Shown here: positions 55,501-64,000 of the stretch, one piece after another | Numbering within the stretch: the stretch's first letter is position 1 | Layout of the letters: each line of letters begins with the position of its first letter | Assembly (NCBI RefSeq): GCF_964355755.1 | Contig: NC_092671.1 | Location: 5,095,001 to 5,159,000 of the forward strand | Direction of reading: 5' to 3' | Source of the DNA: Antedon mediterranea | Lineage: Eukaryota; Echinodermata; Crinoidea; Comatulida; Antedonidae | DNA: 64,000 nucleotides | Made by a program: the position numbers and the translations under genes | The notes under the pieces: model-generated | The model's database searches: none | What the model saw: the letters and a program-made list of their open reading frames with translations, nothing else | Told to the model about the DNA's origin: nothing

Positions 55501-58500
55501 TGGGCAATGTGTGTTTAGCAGTACGACCAACCAGTTTTTAGGGAAACCTCTATTAAGGGGACACTTGTGAAACAAACAAGGAATGGGCAATGTGTGTTAT
55601 AGCAGTACGACCAACCAGTTTTTAGGGAAACCTCTATTAAGGGGACACTTGTGAAACAAACAAGGAATGGGCAATGTGTGTTTAGCAGTACGACCAACCA
55701 GTTTTTAGGGAAACCTCTATTAAGGGGACACTTGTGAAACAAACAAGGAATGGGCAATGTGTGTTTAGCAGTACGACCAACCAGTTTTTAGGGAAACCTC
55801 TATTAAGGGGACACTTGTGAAACAAACAAGGAATGGGCAATGTGTGTTTAGCAGTACGACCAACCAGTTTTTAGGGAAACCTCTATTAAGGGGACACTTG
55901 TGAAACAAACAAGGAATGGGCAATGTGTGTTATAGCAGTACGACCAACCAGTTTTTAGGGAAACCTCTATTAAGGGGACACTTGTGAAACAAACAAGGAA
56001 TGGGCAATGTGTGTTATAGCAGTACGACCAACCAGTTTTTAGGGAAACCTCTATTAAGGGGACACTTGTGAAACAAACAAGGAATGGGCAATGTGTGTTA
56101 TAGCAGTACGACCAACCAGTTTTTAGGGAAACCTCTATTAAGGGGACACTTGTGAAACAAACAAGGAATGGGCAATGTGTGTTTAGCAGTACGACCAACC
56201 AGTTTTTAGGGAAACCTCTATTAAGGGGACACTTGTGAAACAAACAAGGAATGGGCAATGTGTGTTTAGCAGTACGACCAACCAGTTTTTAGGGAAACCT
56301 CTATTAAGGGGACACTTGTGAAACAAACAAGGAATGGGCAATGTGTGTTTAGCAGTACGACCAACCAGTTTTTAGGGAAACCTCTATTAAGGGGACACTT
56401 GTGAAACAAACAAGGAATGGGCAATGTGTGTTTAGCAGTACGACCAACCAGTTTTTAGGGAAACCTCTATTAAGGGGACACTTGTGAAACAAACAAGGAA
56501 TGGGCAATGTGTGTTTAGCAGTACGACCAACCAGTTTTTAGGGAAACCTCTATTAAGGGGACACTTGTGAAACAAACAAGGAATGGGCAATGTGTGTTAT
56601 AGCAGTACGACCAACCAGTTTTTAGGGAAACCTCTATTAAGGGGACACTTGTGAAACAAACAAGGAATGGGCAATGTGTGTTTAGCAGTACGACCAACCA
56701 GTTTTTAGGGAAACCTCTATTAAGGGGACACTTGTGAAACAAACAAGGAATGGGCAATGTGTGTTTAGCAGTACGACCAACCAGTTTTTAGGGAAACCTC
56801 TATTAAGGGGACACTTGTGAAACAAACAAGGAATGGGCAATGTGTGTTATAGCAGTACGACCAACCAGTTTTTAGGGAAACCTCTATTAAGGGGACACTT
56901 GTGAAACAAACAAGGAATGGGCAATGTGTGTTTAGCAGTACGACCAACCAGTTTTTAGGGAAACCTCTATTAAGGGGACACTTGTGAAACAAACAAGGAA
57001 TGGGCAATGTGTGTTTAGCAGTACGACCAACCAGTTTTTAGGGAAACCTCTATTAAGGGGACACTTGTGAAACAAACAAGGAATGGGCAATGTGTGTTTA
57101 GCAGTACGACCAACCAGTTTTTAGGGAAACCTCTATTAAGGGGACACTTGTGAAACAAACAAGGAATGGGCAATGTGTGTTTAGCAGTACGACCAACCAG
57201 TTTTTAGGGAAACCTCTATTAAGGGGACACTTGTGAAACAAACAAGGAATGGGCAATGTGTGTTTAGCAGTACGACCAACCAGTTTTTAGGGAAACCTCT
57301 ATTAAGGGGACACTTGTGAAACAAACAAGGAATGGGCAATGTGTGTTTAGCAGTACGACCAACCAGTTTTTAGGGAAACCTCTATTAAGGGGACACTTGT
57401 GAAACAAACAAGGAATGGGCAATGTGTGTTATAGCAGTACGACCAACCAGTTTTTAGGGAAACCTCTATTAAGGGGACACTTGTGAAACAAACAAGGAAT
57501 GGGCAATGTGTGTTTAGCAGTACGACCAACCAGTTTTTAGGGAAACCTCTATTAAGGGGACACTTGTGAAACAAACAAGGAATGGGCAATGTGTGTTTAG
57601 CAGTACGACCAACCAGTTTTTAGGGAAACCTCTATTAAGGGGACACTTGTGAAACAAACAAGGAATGGGCAATGTGTGTTATAGCAGTACGACCAACCAG
57701 TTTTTAGGGAAACCTCTATTAAGGGGACACTTGTGAAACAAACAAGGAATGGGCAATGTGTGTTATAGCAGTACGACCAACCAGTTTTTAGGGAAACCTC
57801 TATTAAGGGGACACTTGTGAAACAAACAAGGAATGGGCAATGTGTGTTATAGCAGTACGACCAACCAGTTTTTAGGGAAACCTCTATTAAGGGGACACTT
57901 GTGAAACAAACAAGGAATGGGCAATGTGTGTTATAGCAGTACGACCAACCAGTTTTTAGGGAAACCTCTATTAAGGGGACACTTGTGAAACAAACAAGGA
58001 ATGGGCAATGTGTGTTTAGCAGTACGACCAACCAGTTTTTAGGGAAACCTCTATTAAGGGGACACTTGTGAAACAAACAAGGAATGGGCAATGTGTGTTT
58101 AGCAGTACGACCAACCAGTTTTTAGGGAAACCTCTATTAAGGGGACACTTGTGAAACAAACAAGGAATGGGCAATGTGTGTTTAGCAGTACGACCAACCA
58201 GTTTTTAGGGAAACCTCTATTAAGGGGACACTTGTGAAACAAACAAGGAATGGGCAATGTGTGTTTAGCAGTACGACCAACCAGTTTTTAGGGAAACCTC
58301 TATTAAGGGGACACTTGTGAAACAAACAAGGAATGGGCAATGTGTGTTTAGCAGTACGACCAACCAGTTTTTAGGGAAACCTCTATTAAGGGGACACTTG
58401 TGAAACAAACAAGGAATGGGCAATGTGTGTTTAGCAGTACGACCAACCAGTTTTTAGGGAAACCTCTATTAAGGGGACACTTGTGAAACAAACAAGGAAT

Positions 58501-61500
58501 GGGCAATGTGTGTTTAGCAGTACGACCAACCAGTTTTTAGGGAAACCTCTATTAAGGGGACACTTGTGAAACAAACAAGGAATGGGCAATGTGTGTTTAG
58601 CAGTACGACCAACCAGTTTTTAGGGAAACCTCTATTAAGGGGACACTTGTGAAACAAACAAGGAATGGGCAATGTGTGTTTAGCAGTACGACCAACCAGT
58701 TTTTAGGGAAACCTCTATTAAGGGGACACTTGTGAAACAAACAAGGAATGGGCAATGTGTGTTTAGCAGTACGACCAACCAGTTTTTAGGGAAACCTCTA
58801 TTAAGGGGACACTTGTGAAACAAACAAGGAATGGGCAATGTGTGTTATAGCAGTACGACCAACCAGTTTTTAGGGAAACCTCTATTAAGGGGACACTTGT
58901 GAAACAAACAAGGAATGGGCAATGTGTGTTTAGCAGTACGACCAACCAGTTTTTAGGGAAACCTCTATTAAGGGGACACTTGTGAAACAAACAAGGAATG
59001 GGCAATGTGTGTTATAGCAGTACGACCAACCAGTTTTTAGGGAAACCTCTATTAAGGGGACACTTGTGAAACAAACAAGGAATGGGCAATGTGTGTTATA
59101 GCAGTACGACCAACCAGTTTTTAGGGAAACCTCTATTAAGGGGACACTTGTGAAACAAACAAGGAATGGGCAATGTGTGTTATAGCAGTACGACCAACCA
59201 GTTTTTAGGGAAACCTCTATTAAGGGGACACTTGTGAAACAAACAAGGAATGGGCAATGTGTGTTTAGCAGTACGACCAACCAGTTTTTAGGGAAACCTC
59301 TATTAAGGGGACACTTGTGAAACAAACAAGGAATGGGCAATGTGTGTTATAGCAGTACGACCAACCAGTTTTTAGGGAAACCTCTATTAAGGGGACACTT
59401 GTGAAACAAACAAGGAATGGGCAATGTGTGTTATAGCAGTACGACCAACCAGTTTTTAGGGAAACCTCTATTAAGGGGACACTTGTGAAACAAACAAGGA
59501 ATGGGCAATGTGTGTTATAGCAGTACGACCAACCAGTTTTTAGGGAAACCTCTATTAAGGGGACACTTGTGAAACAAACAAGGAATGGGCAATGTGTGTT
59601 ATAGCAGTACGACCAACCAGTTTTTAGGGAAACCTCTATTAAGGGGACACTTGTGAAACAAACAAGGAATGGGCAATGTGTGTTATAGCAGTACGACCAA
59701 CCAGTTTTTAGGGAAACCTCTATTAAGGGGACACTTGTGAAACAAACAAGGAATGGGCAATGTGTGTTATAGCAGTACGACCAACCAGTTTTTAGGGAAA
59801 CCTCTATTAAGGGGACACTTGTGAAACAAACAAGGAATGGGCAATGTGTGTTATAGCAGTACGACCAACCAGTTTTTAGGGAAACCTCTATTAAGGGGAC
59901 ACTTGTGAAACAAACAAGGAATGGGCAATGTGTGTTTAGCAGTACGACCAACCAGTTTTTAGGGAAACCTCTATTAAGGGGACACTTGTGAAACAAACAA
60001 GGAATGGGCAATGTGTGTTATAGCAGTACGACCAACCAGTTTTTAGGGAAACCTCTATTAAGGGGACACTTGTGAAACAAACAAGGAATGGGCAATGTGT
60101 GTTTAGCAGTACGACCAACCAGTTTTTAGGGAAACCTCTATTAAGGGGACACTTGTGAAACAAACAAGGAATGGGCAATGTGTGTTATAGCAGTACGACC
60201 AACCAGTTTTTAGGGAAACCTCTATTAAGGGGACACTTGTGAAACAAACAAGGAATGGGCAATGTGTGTTATAGCAGTACGACCAACCAGTTTTTAGGGA
60301 AACCTCTATTAAGGGGACACTTTCTTGGAAGTATTGCTATATTATATAGTGTATTATTTTTCTTTAGGTATGCATGATAGCTCTTGGCAATAAAGCAGAT
60401 TTAGTGGAAGAACGACAAGTGAGCGCTGAATCTGTCAATACATGGGAAAAGAAACAAAAAGGTAAATTTCAAACCTTGGATCACGATTTCACCCATTACA
60501 TACTTTTGAATACTCTACAGTAAAACCCTTCCTATAAAGTTTACACAAAGAGCAATATATTTCACACTACAGCCAACTCCTATTCAGAGAAGACCATTTG
60601 TTGTCTTTTTTTACTCTGCTTCTCTCTTATCAAAGCTAAAATATCTATTTTTGACAGACAGATTAAAATAATATGTTAGCCCTTTTTAAATCATGAATCC
60701 ACCCCTGTATATAGTTCTCTATATTACAATTATTTTGCTAAGCCCCCTCTTGAGGTTTATGAACTGGGACAAAGTCAACACCAGTGACCGAAAACATGAC
60801 CTAAATTAGCCTGACCACAAATTGTGTTAGCTGGATGATAGACAGGTTGACTTCAATTTTTTGGTGGTATTAACAAGGAACCATTAACCTTCTAAATTAT
60901 GTACTACACGACAATGTTAAGCTTCTTTCAACAGAATTACCGCTGTCAGACATCTCACTGTTGTGTATATTGATACTGTCGTTTAGTTGTCAATCACCCG
61001 ATGCATTGGTGACAGATACGTACCACATTGATAAAATCGCCTAGAAAACCCCCCCTTGTTTGCAAATACCCCTTTCCCATGTGTGTAGTTGTCAGCCCAT
61101 ATTTTCTCATGGTTAATCCGCACCTTAAGTATTTCTTACAAGCCATGACACGATTTGAAATGTCGTTTTGCCAAGAAATAAAATTCAATTTGCACAGAGA
61201 TCTTGAAAAATGTTCTGTATTTTAGGGATACGGAATTAGGTACTTTTAAAATCGTCTGTCATTTGAAATAAAAATTGATCTGCTTTTAGCAAAACTTTAA
61301 AATTTGCTACATCATGATATAGGTATAAACGTAATTGACAGTAGTTTTGTTACTTTAAATTACTTATTCTGCGGGATCGAGTGATGTGTTCCATTTTCAA
61401 GAGTTTTTTTCTTGCTACTGTACATGACAAACAATGTTCTCAGCCTGTTGTTATCATTTCTATTGTTTGTTAGAAAATACAAGCCTTTGCAACAACATTG

Positions 61501-63788
61501 ATAATAACGCCACTATATGTCAGCAGTAAAGCAGAATAAGCGTCGTAAATAAAGCCTCTTTTTTAAAAAAGTGATGCTACAGGACTTTTTCATAATGGTG
61601 TTATTACGTTGTTGCAAATGTTTATATTTTATAATAAACAATACAAACTATATAAAGGCGGTTCCAGAGCGGCCGTCAGCGATACAAAAATTAAAACAAA
61701 TTGACTTCCAACCAATCAAATTTATTCCTGCAGACTACATTTTCACCACTTAAAGTTCTTTCGGTCTGGGTCCGACCAATACAATCGCATCTCAATGTTT
61801 TTTCTCCAGGATGCTCCATGCGGCTATGCGCCAAACTTTTTAGTCGATATGCCACAAAGACTTGAGCTGGATCCGGACCGGAACAGTGTGAAAGTCCCCC
61901 TTTAATCAAATCTAAACACTTTCTTACTTTTGTTTAATGAAAGTTCCATAAAAATAATTGTGATAATTTACAATTTACCATAGGGTAATGTTTAGCTTGT
62001 GGATAATGTTTTATACTGTGTTAATATTTCTCTACGTTGATATATATACATTTGTTTGAGGCATGACAGCATTTGACAAGCCATGATCTGTGCTCACATG
62101 GGTGTTTCAGATGGTATAGAAATGTTATGCCATTTGGCCGTACCCTTCTGTCCAAAGCTTCATGCGTCACCTTAACATTTATGTCAAATCATCGTTTCTG
62201 CGTTCCATCACCATGTTCTAACCCCTTCTGTCTAGTTAAAAATGTTGTGAATTTGCGTTTTTATTAACTCCAGATTCCTAGCCTAGCCCTGAGGTATACA
62301 TACTCCGTCTGTGGTACTCATCTGCACCCAGAATACTGTGGTATGCCAAGGGTAGATTGAACTTCTTAATGTGTACACTCATCAACTATCTAAGCCTAGA
62401 ATTTTTTTACAGTCTCGTGGGAATTGGGATGACACATCTTTTCAATTATATGTTTATCCAATTTCAAGAGCTTTTAATAACATAATCCTAACATTATTAG
62501 AGATATTGAACTTTTAACATGGCCCATAAATCAGAACGAAGTAAAGATTTTTTTTTATTTGTGTATTTTATTATATTTTTAAAGCAACTTTCTATAGATT
62601 TTTATGACAATTTTTTTTATAGTTATATCTTAGTGTGAATTGTAAATGAAATTTTAATGTCCATTTAATGTTTTTGTGTATTTGTAAATGTAACTGCATT
62701 TTAGCCATTGGCTATGAATGTTACAAATGGTGTGGTGTTCAGATAAAAGTGATATATAATAAGGATCATGTATTTAATTTATCATTGATTTCAATCACTA
62801 AATGATATACTAAGTTAGGATTGAACCCCGGATCTTGGGATTGGAAGGTATGCACATTAACCACCAAGCTCCACTCCATTTCATTAACAATACAACCAAA
62901 ATCTAGAGAAAAAAAAATTGAAATTGACAATGTAGAATAAAAGTATAAATAAATATATTTAAAATACAGTAGAACCCTAATAAAGGGGAGACACCTTCGG
63001 GCGGGTCCTAACAAAGTGTACAATAGGCGTGGTCATTTTTGCTATGAAAATCTTATAATTATAAATATTTTAACATCAATATTTGTTCTCATTATCATCA
63101 GTATCCAAACTCCTATTTAAAATGTGCTATTTTTTTACTCATTTTTGCAATGTCATTTTTCTTTTTAAATGCTGTCAAATTTCTTCTGAACATAATTATC
63201 GTATCTGCCAACTCACATGGGTGTGAAACATATGTAAAAATGAATGATGCATTCAGACAGACATTGAACCAAACCCGACCATCAAATTTAATCATATTAT
63301 TTTTTTAAAGCAATATAAACATTTTAAATCTATTTCAAAGTTTACATTTTCTGATGTTTTAAATTATATTAATCATTGGTATCATATGTTTTAATATTAA
63401 TTATTATAATTCAACTCATTGACTATCAAATTTAATTATCATTTATATACAAAATTATGTTTTTAAAAGTTATAATTTTTTGATGTGTCAAATTATATTT
63501 CTTATGAATATCATATGTTTTTGCTAATTTAAATGATCTCATTTGATTTTTTTATCTAATTTAATGTTATAGGTCGTTGTACAGGAAAGTTTATGTGCTT
63601 CTATGACAATATCTGAACTCATAAACAAAACACTTCAAAATTGTATAGTTTTCATTGATGTCTTACTATTAACCAAGATTATGTGTTATTTTCTCCTTTA
63701 GTGCGTTCATTCGAAGTATCTGCAACTGATCGCAACAGTTTAGTGGAACCAATCATTTACCTTACCTCTAGGTTAACACAGCCACCAG
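52545..63788 (+). CDS. NKIRAS: kappaB-Ras GTPase (NF-kappaB inhibitor-interacting Ras-like), 3' end missing
   Basis: Small Ras-like protein; vertebrate members bind IkappaB and restrain NF-kappaB and Ral signalling. Exons: 52545-52634, 52942-53040, 53232-53282, 53442-53540, 60368-60461, 63702-63788, all in phase. MGKICKIVVCGGTSVGKTS carries the P-loop (11-18); YDTKGL (58-63) replaces the DTAGQ of Ras, so the catalytic Gln is Leu as in human kappaB-Ras; GNKADL (120-125) is the guanine-binding NKxD; EVSATD (149-154) is the SAK-like motif. Residues at Ras positions 12 and 13 are Thr-Ser instead of Gly-Gly. The coding sequence ends in phase 1 at residue 173 of a protein usually near 190, so one short exon lies beyond or near the right edge. 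Intron 4 is 6.8 kb because of the 83-bp array. Confidence 0.88.
53768..53945 (-). mobile_element. LINE/SINE 3' end with (AAATC)n-type tail
   Basis: On the minus strand a 3' UTR-like sequence ends CCCTAATAAATTCAAATC with repeated AAATC, like target-primed retroposons. No coding part. kappaB-Ras intron 4. Confidence 0.45.
54545..54760 (-). mobile_element. Second retroposon-like 3' end in kappaB-Ras intron 4
   Basis: On the minus strand ends TTGAATAAATAAATGTTTTTTG. Contains the inverted pair GGGGTCTTCTCTAGA / TCGAGAAAGACCCC. The repeat array starts about 40 bp after it. Confidence 0.4.
54800..60322 (+). repeat. 83/84-bp satellite-like tandem array, about 66 units, in kappaB-Ras intron 4
   Basis: Unit core: ACACTTGTGAAACAAACAAGG, GGGCAATGTGTGTT, AGCAGTACGACCAACCAG, TTTTTAGGGAAACCTC and TATTAAGGGG. 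Units differ almost only at one site: TTTAG (83 bp, type A) or TTATAG (84 bp, type B), plus one 82-bp unit near 55265 (TTTGCAG) and one TTTTAGAG variant near 55370. By my count 26 of 66 are type B. Near-identity across 5.5 kb means recent expansion or strong homogenisation. The first unit (54800-54890) is degenerate, as are isolated relatives at 53705-53780 and 54513-54545. Long minus-strand open frames here are artefacts of 84-bp (28-codon) units. Confidence 0.95.
60462..63701. other. kappaB-Ras intron 5
   Basis: No gene seen in 3.2 kb. It holds a GC-richer stretch at 61655-61905 with loosely inverted ends (AAAGGCGGTTCCAGAGCGG / CCGGAACAGTGTGAAAGTCC), perhaps an old MITE; a tRNA-derived SINE at 62770-62880 on the minus strand; and AT-rich DNA with repeated ATTTTTTGATG/AATTATATTAA words at 63300-63520. 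Confidence 0.55.
62770..62880 (-). repeat. tRNA-derived SINE, antisense copy
   Basis: On the minus strand GGAGCTTGGTGGTTAATGTG (A-box) and CGGGGTTCAATCCTAAC (B-box), the same family as 15330-15500. Confidence 0.6.
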
Positions 63789-63889
63789 GTAAGCATAGCT
63801 GTCAGGTGATTCAGATACAATTATCACATGACTCATTTCCTGTCTCTAAACAATTTCTGTTTTATACCAATTTTTTTATTTTTAAAGAA

Positions 63890-64000
63890 AGTAGAGTTGT
63901 AGCTTTATGGTTAATGTACTTGCTTTCCAATCCCAAGGTCTAAGGATCAATTCTAACCTAGTGTCGGGGTTTTTGCCCAGCCTACCTCCACCCAGCACAA
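63890..64000 (+). repeat. tRNA-derived SINE cut by the right edge
   Basis: TAGCTTTATGGTTAATGTAC, then AGGATCAATTCTAACC (decayed B-box) and the shared body AGTGTCGGGGTTTTTGCCC. Follows the last visible kappaB-Ras exon. Confidence 0.55.

Noticed and set aside
54603-60178. Many minus-strand open frames of 80-248 codons starting MPIPCLFHK
   Set aside because: They are translations of the 84-bp repeat (28 codons) and simply restart at each 83-bp unit; no splice signals or conserved family support them.
54800-60322. CRISPR-like or telomere-like array (units contain TTAGGG)
   Set aside because: There are no unique spacers between repeats, the genome is eukaryotic, and TTAGGG occurs once per 83-bp unit rather than in tandem.
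61028-62267. Short frames in the last kappaB-Ras intron
   Set aside because: None shows splice-phase agreement with neighbouring exons or similarity to a known family.

Overview
The window is AT-rich, intron-bearing animal genomic DNA. Its gene set (a senataxin-type helicase, two lysosomal/prostatic-type acid phosphatases, YitH-like GNAT acetyltransferases and a kappaB-Ras GTPase), small exons with GT-AG introns, and many short inverted-repeat elements suggest an invertebrate, most likely a marine deuterostome such as an echinoderm. The species cannot be fixed from the sequence. Exon coordinates come from splice signals, codon phase and family similarity read by eye.

Layout. (1) 409-17914 (+): the 3' part of a senataxin/SEN1-like RNA-DNA helicase, with two protein-coding tandem-repeat arrays upstream of a complete SF1 helicase core. 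A possible alternative last exon lies at 19066-19281. (2) About 17.9-20.8 kb: intergenic, with microsatellites. (3) About 20.7-51.6 kb: a tandem duplication of a two-gene module, a (+) histidine acid phosphatase convergent with a (-) GNAT acetyltransferase. Module 1 holds ACP-1 (22286-32262) and a broken GNAT copy (37243-39024). Module 2 holds an intact ACP-2 (39539-47780) and an intact GNAT (50076-51326). (4) 52545 to the right edge (+): a kappaB-Ras (NKIRAS-like) gene missing its last coding part. Its fourth intron carries a 5.5-kb array of about 66 units of 83/84 bp ending about 45 bp before an exon.

Because the two modules are paralogous, each serves as an empty-site reference for the other. 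This exposes several insertions in module 1: a 1.4-kb foldback element with minisatellite arms and a 9-10 bp target duplication; a 1.7-kb inverted-repeat element with an 8-bp duplication; a 628-bp element with perfect CGCCGTGG ends and a 9-bp duplication; a probable 1.1-kb solo LTR; and a 1.47-kb element that splits the transmembrane exon of ACP-1 and replaces its cytoplasmic tail. Module 2 has instead gained an intronic block with three tRNA-Val-like sequences and a 5'-truncated LINE.

Functionally the genes look like unrelated housekeeping neighbours: RNA/DNA-hybrid processing, lysosomal phosphatase, small-molecule acetylation and NF-kappaB-linked small GTPase. No pathway links them. What stands out is repeat-driven remodelling of coding and splicing sequence. 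No prokaryote-style operon, CRISPR array or complete virus was seen.
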